Positions 18,302 through 26,693 of a DNA stretch of 64,000 nucleotides are shown here, piece after piece; within the stretch, counting starts at the first letter, position 1, and every line of letters starts with the position of its first letter. The stretch is from Conexibacter sp. S30A1 (GTDB taxonomy: Bacteria; Actinomycetota; Thermoleophilia; Solirubrobacterales; Solirubrobacteraceae). The notes under the pieces were generated by a model that saw nothing but the letters and a program-made list of their open reading frames with translations, had not been told where the DNA came from and searched no databases. The stretch lies in the NCBI RefSeq assembly GCF_023330665.1, contig NZ_CP097127.1:2852001-2916000 (forward strand). Direction: 5' to 3'. A program made the translations under genes and the position numbers.

Positions 18302-19206
18302 ACGCACGTGCGCAGGCGATCCGCAAACAACACCGCCAGCTCGGCGAGCACGGGCTTGAGATCCCCGGCAGGCCGTATGAGCTACACGAGGGCGACGAGA
18401 TCCAGGTCCGGCACACGATCAACCATCCCGGCCACGGCCCGGTCCGTAACGGCACCAACGCAACAGTCACGGCCGTGGATGCTGAGCGGCATGAGGTTGA
18501 GCTGCGTCTCGCTGACGGGGCTCGCGTGAAGCTCGACCACCAGCAGGTCGAGCAAGCGGATCTCAGGCTGGCGTATGTGCAGCACCCGTTCCCCGCCCAA
18601 GGCCACACCACCGACACCACACACGTGATCATCACCACCCAGGCGACCCGGGAAGGGACCTATGTCGCGATCACCCGCGCACGAGCGCAAACACACATCT
18701 ACCACGCCCCTGACATCGACCAGACGACGCCAGCCGTGGATCCGCTGGCGCGGCTTGCTGAGCGGGTCGGCCAAACCGAGCCGGAGGTCCCATCGATCAA
18801 CACCCCCCTCGCACACGAAACGACGGTCAGAGCGATCGCGGAGCTTGAAGCCGACGGTCAACGGGTCGTGCCGGGCAGGCGCAACGAGATCGAGTACGAA
18901 CCCGACCGGACGCCACCGAGGCATGCGAGGTCGCAGACACTGCCACCTATACGACGTGACCGTGAGCCGGAGCGCGATCCCGCGGTACTGGACCACGACC
19001 CGCAAGAGAACAACAGTGAGCATGGCGGAGTCGCGCGCGACAGTGGCGGACCGGCACCCGCACCCTCAATCAACATCGGCCACGACGACAGGCGCAAGGG
19101 CGATACACGACGTGTCTGGCCCGGGAGAGCCGTCATCGAGCCAGACGGACCGGAGCGGGAACCGGAGTTGCGCACACGGGATCGGACATCCGGTCACGAG
19201 CTATGA
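18302..19206 (+). pseudogene. TrwC/MOBF relaxase-helicase, 3' part
   Basis: The continuation of the split relaxase, beginning NARAQAIRKQHRQLGEHGLE once the duplicated target is counted once. It carries the late helicase segment YVAITRARAQTHIYH (motif VI of the RecD/TraI type), then a poorly conserved, charged C-terminal tail of about 150 residues. The stop overlaps the start of the next small ORF by ATGA. It has no start of its own and is unlikely to be made unless the insertion sequence leaves precisely. Confidence 0.82.
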
Positions 19207-19388
19207 GCACCACTTCCGCTCCATCACGGCGCAGACCATGCCTGCCGGAACGAGCGTCACTGTTGCTGCGCGCCCGCTGCCGGCAGGCCGGGTTGCGGTC
19301 CCGACACGAACTCTCACCCGGACAGCCAGCCGCAGCGAGACCTGAGGTTTCTTCAGACCGTGAACGGCCGGCGTTAGGATCGGCGTGA
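19203..19388 (+). CDS. Small ORF translationally coupled to the relaxase gene
   Basis: A 61-residue basic frame starting MSTTSAPSRRRPCLPERASL. Its ATG overlaps the relaxase stop (ATGA), a usual coupling arrangement in mobilization operons, and its own stop lies at the start of the next frame. No family is recognized and the composition is Arg/Pro-rich, so it could be chance. A sequence near its end (19334-19358) resembles the terminal repeat of the IS3 element at 32872. Confidence 0.4.
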   Translation: MSTTSAPSRRRPCLPERASLLLRARCRQAGLRSRHELSPGQPAAARPEVSSDRERPALGSA

Positions 19389-19737
19389 TGCAGCTTGAGT
19401 GGGAGCTACTGCTGACGTTTCCGGGCATCGGCGGCATGCAAGGCATCTGCCACATCCGCGCCTACGAAGCACCCGGGGCATCGGCCGGTGGTGGCCGCCG
19501 ACTAGCCGCCAGACAAGCCCAGCACTTTCGTCCACAGCCCGACCGAGACGCCCGACAACACAGTCCAGGAACGTCGCTAGCCGGACGGACGCGAACCCCA
19601 GTTCGTCGCACACCACGGACCAGATGAGTTTCCCGACGGCTGCCACTTCGCGCGCCGTTCCGTCACCGAGGACCCGGACAACCACGAGCAGACAATCGTC
19701 GTCACCCAAGACCGCACACGCCACACGACTCGAATGC
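19388..19737 (+). pseudogene. Decayed hypothetical gene at the cargo boundary
   Basis: Begins convincingly as MQLEWELLLTFPGIGGMQGI and continues to about HIRAYEAPG. A one-base shift then moves coding sense to another frame (HRPVVVAAD, then PDGREPQFVAHHGPDEFPD and TEDPDNHEQTIVVTQDRT) that contains two in-frame TAG codons. The tail runs into the end of pxpC on the other strand, so the gene was probably cut when the metabolic cargo joined the mobilization module. Confidence 0.5.
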
Positions 19738-20634
19738 CCTGTCGCTTGTGGTGAACTTCAGCTTCTGACCTGGCCTGAGTTGGGCGGCCAGCGGCAGGCT
19801 GCCGCTGAGTACGGTTGCAATGACAGGGTAGCCACCGGTCGTGGGGTGGTCGGTCAGCAGCAGGATTGGGTGGCCGCTCGGCGGCACTTGAATCGCACCT
19901 TCGATCATGCCTTCGGACGGTAGCTCACCGTCGCGCGCGCGCTCAAGTAGCGGGCCGGAAAGGCGAAGGCCGATGCGGCCCGATTCAGGTGTAACGGTGA
20001 ACGGATCCGCGGTCAACCGCCGTAAGGCGGCAGCGGTGAACCAGTCGTCACGCTGACCGAAGGAGATCTGGAGCAGCGCTTGGCCGGCGGGTTGGGTCGA
20101 GTGCGGCGCATGCGATATCACATGGGTGGTCTCCTCTATCGTGCCACCGCGCGGCGAATCCGTTAGGGCTGACGCGGCGCCGAGCTCGAGAGCGTCACCG
20201 GGTGCTAGCGGTGCTGGCCCGATGCCGGTCAGCAGGTCAGTGGCGGCGCTTCCGAGTGTCAGGGGGACGGCGATGCCGCCAGCGAACGCTACGTAGGTCC
20301 GCAGGCCGGTGCGAGCCGTGCCAATGCTGAGGACCTCCCCGTCGCCGATCGCTACTGCCGTGTTCATCGGGATCGAATTGCCGCCGACGCGTGCTGGTAC
20401 CGGGGCGCCAGTCAGCGCGATTACAACCGCTCCGCGCACTCGGAGCCTAGGGCCTATAAGTGTCGTCTCGAGTGCGGGTGCGTCCGCTCGGTTGCCAACC
20501 AAGGTGTTTGCGAGGCGCAGTGCCGGCCGATCTGCGGCGCCTGAGCGAGGGACGCCGATGTGCGCAAGACCGGGACGGCCGAGGTCCTGGATTGTGGTAA
20601 GTGGACCAGAGGAGATGACCTCGAGTATCGTCAT
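19702..20634 (-). CDS. pxpC: 5-oxoprolinase subunit PxpC (KipA/biotin-dependent carboxyltransferase type)
   Basis: A 310-residue homologue of PxpC, which with PxpA and PxpB opens 5-oxoproline (pyroglutamate) to glutamate with ATP. It starts MTILEVISSGPLTTIQDLGR, then GLAHIGVPRSGAADRPALRLAN, with GLRTYVAFAGGIAVP in the middle and GYPVIATVLSGSLPLAAQLRPGQKLKF near the end: the whole family core. The last residues (SDRAFESCGVCGLG) read into the neighbouring pseudogene, so its native C terminus was probably replaced at the cargo junction near 19,740. It overlaps pxpB by 4 bp. No pxpA is present. Confidence 0.88.
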   Translation of the reverse strand: MTILEVISSGPLTTIQDLGRPGLAHIGVPRSGAADRPALRLANTLVGNRADAPALETTLIGPRLRVRGAVVIALTGAPVPARVGGNSIPMNTAVAIGDGEVLSIGTARTGLRTYVAFAGGIAVPLTLGSAATDLLTGIGPAPLAPGDALELGAASALTDSPRGGTIEETTHVISHAPHSTQPAGQALLQISFGQRDDWFTAAALRRLTADPFTVTPESGRIGLRLSGPLLERARDGELPSEGMIEGAIQVPPSGHPILLLTDHPTTGGYPVIATVLSGSLPLAAQLRPGQKLKFTTSDRAFESCGVCGLG

Positions 20635-21293
20635 GATCTCGCCAGCGGGCGCGGCTCGAATTGCACGTGCATCCCCGGCGTGAGCAGTGCCGGAGGCTCA
20701 CGCTCAGGGTCAAATAGCACGACCTCCGTACGGCCGAGCAGGTTCCAGCCACCTGGCGAGCGGCGCGGGTAGATGCCTGAATAGCCAGCGGCCACGGCCA
20801 CGGATCCAGCTGGAACGTCGGTCCGTGGGACCGCAAGGCGCGGCAGGTTCAGCCGTGGGTCGCCGCCGACCAGGTAGGCGAACCCTGGCGCGAAGCCGCT
20901 GAACGCGACGGTGTATCGCGCCGTGCTGTGTAGCCGAACGACCTCGCCTTCCGAGATGCCTAGCCGAGCGGCGACGTTGGGCAGATCGGGTCCGTCGTAG
21001 CGGACAGGGATGATGACCGGCTCAGCTGCAGCTTCGGCAGACGCGCTTGCGCCATTTCCGAGCCAATTTCCTTGTTCAGCGAATTGGCCCAGGAACGACG
21101 TGACAGCACGTACGTCAGGCCGCGCAGTCTCCCAAACGAGCAGAACGGTGCTGTGGCCGGGCACGACGTCTCTGAGTTCGCCGCCCCAATGCATCCGCGC
21201 AGCACGGGTAACTGCGTGCACGTCTCGGTTCCTTGCGAGCTGTAAAAGCACCGCACGATCTCCGCTGGGCCTGACTGATGGCTTCTCGGTCAT
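20631..21293 (-). CDS. pxpB: 5-oxoprolinase subunit PxpB (KipI/allophanate hydrolase subunit 1 type)
   Basis: 220 residues from MTEKPSVRPSGDRAVLLQLA (ATG at 21293). Family marks are the early GDRA, VIIPVRYDGPDLPNVAARLG, VVRLHSTARYTVAFSGFAPG followed by FAYLVGGDPRLNLPRL, and SVAVAAGYSGIYPRRSPGGW. With PxpC it forms the kinase/hydrolase part of 5-oxoprolinase; the missing PxpA may be elsewhere in the genome. Its ATG overlaps the stop of the upstream gene, and its stop overlaps the start of pxpC, so the three are translationally coupled. Confidence 0.88.
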   Translation of the reverse strand: MTEKPSVRPSGDRAVLLQLARNRDVHAVTRAARMHWGGELRDVVPGHSTVLLVWETARPDVRAVTSFLGQFAEQGNWLGNGASASAEAAAEPVIIPVRYDGPDLPNVAARLGISEGEVVRLHSTARYTVAFSGFAPGFAYLVGGDPRLNLPRLAVPRTDVPAGSVAVAAGYSGIYPRRSPGGWNLLGRTEVVLFDPEREPPALLTPGMHVQFEPRPLARS

Positions 21294-21766
21294 GTGAACG
21301 AGCGGACTCCACAACCGGTGCCGATCAGAGTGGAGCGCAGCGCCAGCCCCGGGACTCTAGGACTGGCGCCATTGAGGCAGGCTGGGCCCACTACTAACGG
21401 CATCACGTCGCCATCAATGGCGGCCATCGGGTGCTTGCTCTGGATCGATTTCGCCCGCGCCAACGGTCGATCGAGGCACTGCCACTGCGCACCTCGGAGC
21501 AGACGCACGCTGTCGGCGCGGCACCGGGGAGCGGCGACGCCCTCCCGGCGCTCCCGGCCAGAGGCGAGGAGCAGCTCCAACCGCAGTGGATCGACGAGTT
21601 TCAGATCCGTTCCCCCCGACGCCACGCGTGGAGCCCCGGCGTCGACCGCGACTGGGTCCACCGCGGCATGGCTGTCCAGCGCTCCGCGTGGCTCATATAC
21701 GTCAACGTCGCGCCCGTGGTTGTCATCGGCTGCAGCTCCTGGGCTGTTGTACAACATGCCTCCCAA
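21290..21766 (-). CDS. Unrecognized protein translationally coupled to pxpB
   Basis: A 158-residue frame (from TTG 21766; 155 from the ATG at 21757, with GGGAGG just upstream). Third positions are mostly G or C and the TGA overlaps the ATG of pxpB, which argues for a real gene. Readable parts are VDVYEPRGALDSHAAVDPVA, GGTDLKLVDPLRLELLLA and AAIDGDVMPLVVGPACLNG. It lacks PxpA (LamB/YcsF) motifs, signal peptide and membrane segments. I do not recognize the family. Its place suggests a part in the same pathway. Confidence 0.5.
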   Translation of the reverse strand: MGGMLYNSPGAAADDNHGRDVDVYEPRGALDSHAAVDPVAVDAGAPRVASGGTDLKLVDPLRLELLLASGRERREGVAAPRCRADSVRLLRGAQWQCLDRPLARAKSIQSKHPMAAIDGDVMPLVVGPACLNGASPRVPGLALRSTLIGTGCGVRSFT

Positions 21767-22552
21767 GCTTGTTTGGGTTGACAGCCTTTAGGTGCATGCG
21801 ACCCAAACCGTCCTAGTCGAGCACGTGACGTGTGTGTTGATCCACTGGTGGCCCGAGGTCAAGAACGCACATGCCGACCGCGTCACCGCGCCGCCCTCAG
21901 CGTGAGCCACACGGGACGTGAGCACTGAACCTTCTGACTAGGATGTCAGGATCGACGTCGCTCCCTTTAGGTCCGGGCCGCTCTCCACTGTCTGAGTTCA
22001 GGTATGTCAGAACGACACTTACTCAGCGCCTATCATACACCACTATCGAGTTCGGTCTGGGCGCAACCCGCGCTCAGTCTGCGGTTTGGTTGATTCGGTT
22101 GCAGGCGTCCTTCATGAGTCGAGGAGCTGCGCGGCCGGTTCGTCTAGATGAAACTGCGGAGATTCTCGCTTTTCGGCGACGATGCAGTCTCGCCGGCTGC
22201 TATCAGCGCTCGCACGGAACGGTGTGGGCCACATTGAAGGTGCGCGGTAATCAGCTCCGCAAACCAGCGGTCGGCAAGGTTGATTCAATCGTGCCAGTTT
22301 CGCGTGAACTGCCGCAGCAGCCCCGGGGGCGCCGAGCCGGCCGGCGTCGAGCCGCCGGGAGTCGCGGTGACCGGAAGGGCGGACATCGCCTCAGGCTCGT
22401 AGAACGGTCCGAGCGCCCCTAACAGGGCCGGCGCCATCGCAAAACCCCTCCAATATCGAGGTAACGCGAACCCGCAGCCGGAACAGCTAGTTGAGCCGAT
22501 CGGGACTCAACGGGTCTCACCGGGTGCCCGGCGGCCCCGTTTTGATCTTAGC
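21767..22552. other. Divergent control region of the metabolic cargo
   Basis: 786 bp between the pxp genes (minus) and the GntR gene (plus). Frames on both strands are weak. It should hold the promoters of both transcription units, but only one clear promoter, at the right edge, is visible. Confidence 0.4.
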
Positions 22553-22582
22553 TTGACAAGCTGCCAGGCAACCAGGTAGCAT
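22553..22582 (+). promoter_or_regulatory. Sigma70-type promoter of the GntR gene, with a dyad between the boxes
   Basis: TTGACA (22553-22558) and TAGCAT (22577-22582) are separated by 18 bp, 10 bp before the gene start at 22592. The spacer contains the imperfect dyad CTGCCAGGCAACCAGGTAG, a reasonable place for the GntR protein to bind and regulate itself. Confidence 0.6.
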
Positions 22583-22591
22583 GGCGTCTCG

Positions 22592-23443
22592 ATGGAGGCA
22601 GCTCATTTTGCGGAACGTACGCACAGCGGGGACTCCGCGGGCAGGGCGGCGCGCGCGCGGGAGCGCGATGATCTACAGATCAGCGCAGTAGACCGATCAG
22701 TGCCGGTGGCGCTTCAGGTTGCTAGCGCGCTCGCTTCAATGATCCAGACCGGCGAGATCGCAGTAGGCACCCGCCTACCAAGTGAAGCCGTCCTTGCGAA
22801 GCAGTTTCACGTCAGCCGTCCAACGGTGAGGGAAGCCCTGTGCTCGCTGCATTTCAGCGGGTATATCGAGAGTACACGCGGCGCCGGGTCGGTCGTTGTG
22901 TCGGCAGCGGCGGTAGGTCAAGGCCCCATCGCGACGTCACTGATCGAGCGGCCGTCAGACATCGTGGATGTTTTCGAGGCGCGACTAGTGATTGAGCCCG
23001 AGGTGCTCTACCACGCAGCTGTCGATCCCATCGCGGGAGGTCTGGCTACGGTCGACCGCTCACTTGAGGGGATGGAACTCGCGTTGGTTCGAGACTCGCT
23101 TGATTGCTGTAGTGACCTAGCGTTGCATCGCGCGCTGGTGCGGATCTGTCGTAACCGAGTGCTGGCTGAAGCGGCGGAGACGCTACTGCGACGAACTGAC
23201 GGACGCCTCTGGCGGTCAGTGAGGGACCGCGCGTGGAGCGACGAACGCCTACCGAGAGTGTGGCTCGGTCAGCACATCGCCATGGCTCGGGCGGTTGCAG
23301 ATCACGACGGAAACGGTGCTCGCGGCGTGTGTCGAGCGCATCTCCGCTCTGTACTAGAAAACGCAGCGGGTAGCGTCCGACTCGGGGAACGTGACCGCGC
23401 GCGTGTTGCGAATTTGCTGAACGAGGACCCGACACATAAATGA
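22592..23443 (+). CDS. GntR/FadR-family transcriptional regulator
   Basis: A 283-residue regulator. The N-terminal winged HTH (about 40-108) contains GEIAVGTRLPSEAVLAKQF then HVSRPTVREALCSLHFSGYI, the GntR signature; the C-terminal FCD-type domain (about 120-270) binds an effector, with DIVDVFEARLVIEPEVLYHA and a HxxH-like segment (LALHRALV, GQHIAMARAV). It precedes and overlaps the threonine-synthase-like gene by 4 bp and probably controls the cargo operon in response to its substrate. Confidence 0.85.
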   Translation: MEAAHFAERTHSGDSAGRAARARERDDLQISAVDRSVPVALQVASALASMIQTGEIAVGTRLPSEAVLAKQFHVSRPTVREALCSLHFSGYIESTRGAGSVVVSAAAVGQGPIATSLIERPSDIVDVFEARLVIEPEVLYHAAVDPIAGGLATVDRSLEGMELALVRDSLDCCSDLALHRALVRICRNRVLAEAAETLLRRTDGRLWRSVRDRAWSDERLPRVWLGQHIAMARAVADHDGNGARGVCRAHLRSVLENAAGSVRLGERDRARVANLLNEDPTHK

Positions 23444-24759
23444 GCGCCCGGTTCAGCTATTTGGAGACACTTGAATGCAGCGCATGCGACCGGGTGTATG
23501 ACCCGGACAAGGTTCAGGGCCTGTGCTCGTGCGGGGCACCGCTGCTTGCGCGATACGACTTGGCGGCACTAGCCACAGACCTTCGAGGCCCCGCGTTCCT
23601 TGCGACACGCAGTCCAGACCTTTGGCGCTACCACGAGCTGCTGCCAGTGCGAGACCCGACGCATATTGTGACGCTTGGGGAAGGGCTGACGCCTCTCCTG
23701 CCGTTAAGCCGGCTCGGAGCGGAACTGGGCCTGAAGCGCCTCATGCTTAAGGACGAAGGGCTATTGCCCACCGGGAGCTTCAAAGCGCGCGGGGCTACGG
23801 TGGGTGTGTCGCGTGCGTCGGAGTTGGGGATCGGCCGCATTGCGATGCCCACGAACGGCAATGCCGGCGCGGCTTGGGCGATGTACGCCGCGCGGGCCGG
23901 GATTCGGGCTGCCATCACAATGTCGGTCGACGCCCCCCCGATCCCGCGCAGCGAATGTTTTGCAGCGGGCGCCGAGTTGTATCTGGTCGAAGGTTTGATC
24001 GGCGATGCGGGCGCGGCCCTCAAACCGCTAATTTCAGGCGTGAACGCCCCGTACTTCGACGTCTCGACCCTCAAGGAGCCATACCGGCTGGAGGGTAAAA
24101 AGACGATGGGCCTAGAACTCGCCGAGCAGCTTTGCTGGCGCCTACCCGAGGTCATCGTATACCCCACGGGTGGGGGCGTTGGTCTCATTGGCATGCACAA
24201 GGCATTCTTGGAGCTGCGCGAGCTCGGTTGGACCGATGGCACCGTTCCGAAGCTCGTCGCAGTGCAGGCTGCTGGTTGCGCCCCCATTGTGCGGGCCTTT
24301 CAGCAGGGAGCGCGCCGTGCTGAGGCGTGGAGCAACGCGCACACCGTCGCATTCGGCATCACTGTTCCTAACCCCCTAGGTGACGCTCTCATTCTAGACG
24401 CGTTGTATGAATCGGGCGGGACCGCGATCAGTGTCACCGACGAGGAACTACTCGCAGCCCAACTCAGTCTCGCCGCCACAGAGGGCTGCTTTGTTTGCCC
24501 AGAAGGCGCAGCGACCGTCGCTGCTGTATCAAAACTGCGTGATAGCGGATGGCTCGACACCGACAGCACCGTCGTCGCCGTGAACACCGGCACTGGGACA
24601 AAGTATGCCGACCTAATCAGCGTAGATGCGCCCGTTATTGCGGCTGGCCAAACGATAGAGCCGTCGCCCTTTAGCCCCAATGACGCCGATGCCGTCAAAG
24701 CGGCACCAGCCGATGGAAGTACCAGTAACAGTCGTTCGCGTCGACCGGGGAGGGCTTGA
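23440..24759 (+). CDS. thrC: Threonine synthase-like PLP enzyme
   Basis: A 439-residue type-II PLP enzyme. An N-terminal zinc ribbon (Cys13, Cys16, Cys29, Cys31) is typical of the actinobacterial/archaeal threonine synthase branch. Lys115 in LPTGSFKARGA binds PLP, MPTNGNAGAAWAMYAARAG is the Asn loop and YPTGGGVGLIG the phosphate loop. It would convert O-phosphohomoserine to threonine. In a catabolic import operon it may instead act as a lyase or synthase on an imported amino-acid derivative. The last 30 residues are low-complexity. Confidence 0.82.
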   Translation: MSARFSYLETLECSACDRVYDPDKVQGLCSCGAPLLARYDLAALATDLRGPAFLATRSPDLWRYHELLPVRDPTHIVTLGEGLTPLLPLSRLGAELGLKRLMLKDEGLLPTGSFKARGATVGVSRASELGIGRIAMPTNGNAGAAWAMYAARAGIRAAITMSVDAPPIPRSECFAAGAELYLVEGLIGDAGAALKPLISGVNAPYFDVSTLKEPYRLEGKKTMGLELAEQLCWRLPEVIVYPTGGGVGLIGMHKAFLELRELGWTDGTVPKLVAVQAAGCAPIVRAFQQGARRAEAWSNAHTVAFGITVPNPLGDALILDALYESGGTAISVTDEELLAAQLSLAATEGCFVCPEGAATVAAVSKLRDSGWLDTDSTVVAVNTGTGTKYADLISVDAPVIAAGQTIEPSPFSPNDADAVKAAPADGSTSNSRSRRPGRA

Positions 24760-24918
24760 GTTCGTTTCGGACCCAAGGACCCATGTGCCCCCGTGCCAAA
24801 GTACGCACGAGCCCAACGACGACGCCACGAGTAACGACGCCACAAAAAAACAGTATCTACGACGCTGCCGGTCCGCAGCGTCACAGCCAGGTCAAGCTGC
24901 AACAAAGGGAGGATCACT

Positions 24919-26613
24919 ATGTCAGACGCCAGCAGCCGGCTCGAGCGCTATCGACGCCAAGGGTCACCAGTCCAAGAGCACATCATAGACGAATTCGTCG
25001 ACGGTCATCTCTCTAGACGAGACTTCATACGCCACGCAACTACGGCGGGAATCTCACTGTCAGTAGTGGGAGCAATCCTGCAGGGCTCAGAGGGATCTGC
25101 GGTCGCTTCGACACCGCGCGGGCTCGCGCGCGCCGCGAGAGGGGTTGGTGCGACTATCCGCGCCGGCCAGAGCGCGCCTGGTGGCCCAGTCAATCCCCTT
25201 ACCGCTTCTACCAGCGGGGCATTTGAGACGATGCAGTTGGTGGGCGAATGGCTGACGCTTGTCGACTACGACCTTACAGTACACCCGTGGCTCGCAGAAA
25301 GCTGGGTCTCTAATCACGATGCGACGGTCTGGACGTTCAAGATCCGTGGCGGCGTCAAGTTTAACGACGGGACGCCCATGACAGTCGATGACATCGTGTA
25401 CACGTTCAAGCAGCAAGCCGACCCAAAGATCGGCGTCAACGCTGCCTCCATCTTCGGTGGCGTGCTAACACCAGATGGGGTCCATAAGGTAGGCGACCAT
25501 TATGTCCGCTTCGCGCTCGAGAGTCCTGTCGCGGCCTGGCCGAACCTCGGCGTGTCGCAGCAAAACGGAAACGTGTGTATTGTTCCGCGCGGGTACGACT
25601 GGGCGAAGTTCAACCGGGAACTCCCTGGCACTGGACACTTCAAGATGGTGAGCTACTCAGACCAGCTTGGGGGTAAGTTCGTGCGCAATCCACACTATTG
25701 GGGAAGTCCGGCTAAACCGGCGGCGATCGTTCTGAGTTACTTCTCGGACGAGCAAGCGGAGACTGCAGCTCTGTCTGGTGGCGACATAGATGTGGATGAC
25801 AGCTTTTCGGTAGCCAATAGCCCCCAGCTCCTTGGGGGCGGCTACAACGTCGTTTCGAAGGCGGCCTCGAACAACAACATGACGTCGATGCGATGTGACG
25901 CGGGAGCGTTCAGGGATAAGCTGGTCCGTCAGGCGCTGGCGCTTACGCTGGACCGTCCGGGAATCGTCAGGGCGATCTTCAAGGGGCACGCTCAGGTTGG
26001 GAATGATAGTCCGTTTGCGCCTGTTTACCCGTCGACTAATCGTGACGTGCCGCAGCGGCATCAGAACTTGAGCGAGGCGCGGAAACTGCTCGCGGCCGCT
26101 GGCGTGTCGCGAGGGTTCAAGGCGCAAATGGCGGTGGTGGATTCGCTCTCGGCGCCGGAGGTCGCGCAAATCTACAAGGAGAGCGCAGCACGAATTGGCA
26201 TCGATCTCGAACTATCTGTGATGGCGGCCAGCGAGTATTATGGGTCGGCGACGTTCGGACAATCGCCGTGGCTAGACACGACGGTCAGCATGGCTTATTT
26301 CGGTCGGGACACAGTGCCAAGCACGTTGCTGGACGCGACGCTGATGACGTACGACCCGAAGACGGGGCGCGGTGCTTGGAACAGTGCTCACTTCAGCAAT
26401 CAGAGATGCGACGAGCTCGCGGTGAAACTCGTAGGAACAGTAGATCTGGCGGTGCAACGGCGGCTCGCTGGGCAGATCGAGACATTGCTGTTAGACCAGA
26501 CTCCGGTGACGGTGCCTTATTTCGCGAACAGTTTAACCGCCATGGGCAAAGGCACGCTAGGCGTGTTCCCGGTGCCGGGTGGCCTGTTCTATTGGAACAT
26601 GACGAAGGAGTGA
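24919..26613 (+). CDS. TAT-exported solute-binding protein of a Dpp/Opp-type ABC importer
   Basis: A 564-residue SBP_bac_5 lipoprotein-like receptor. SRRDF at residues 32-36, followed by a hydrophobic stretch (TTAGISLSVVGAILQG), is a twin-arginine signal, so it folds before export. Family features include WLAESWVSNHDATVWTFKIR, GVKFNDGTPMTVDDIVYTF and RQALALTLDRPGIVRAIFKG. It captures peptides, opines or similar solutes for the permeases downstream. GGGAGG lies 8 bp upstream of the ATG. Confidence 0.9.
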   Translation: MSDASSRLERYRRQGSPVQEHIIDEFVDGHLSRRDFIRHATTAGISLSVVGAILQGSEGSAVASTPRGLARAARGVGATIRAGQSAPGGPVNPLTASTSGAFETMQLVGEWLTLVDYDLTVHPWLAESWVSNHDATVWTFKIRGGVKFNDGTPMTVDDIVYTFKQQADPKIGVNAASIFGGVLTPDGVHKVGDHYVRFALESPVAAWPNLGVSQQNGNVCIVPRGYDWAKFNRELPGTGHFKMVSYSDQLGGKFVRNPHYWGSPAKPAAIVLSYFSDEQAETAALSGGDIDVDDSFSVANSPQLLGGGYNVVSKAASNNNMTSMRCDAGAFRDKLVRQALALTLDRPGIVRAIFKGHAQVGNDSPFAPVYPSTNRDVPQRHQNLSEARKLLAAAGVSRGFKAQMAVVDSLSAPEVAQIYKESAARIGIDLELSVMAASEYYGSATFGQSPWLDTTVSMAYFGRDTVPSTLLDATLMTYDPKTGRGAWNSAHFSNQRCDELAVKLVGTVDLAVQRRLAGQIETLLLDQTPVTVPYFANSLTAMGKGTLGVFPVPGGLFYWNMTKE

Positions 26614-26693
26614 CGCCAGCGTGAACGCGACCCACAACGGGCTAGATGTGGCGCCGATGGCGGCATCGACTATTAGCGCAAGGCGGTGAGGGA

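Noticed and set aside
22285-22435. A 50-residue minus-strand frame beginning MAPALLGALGPFYEPEAM in the cargo control region
   Set aside because: It has no ribosome-binding site or neighbour in an operon and is too short to separate from chance.
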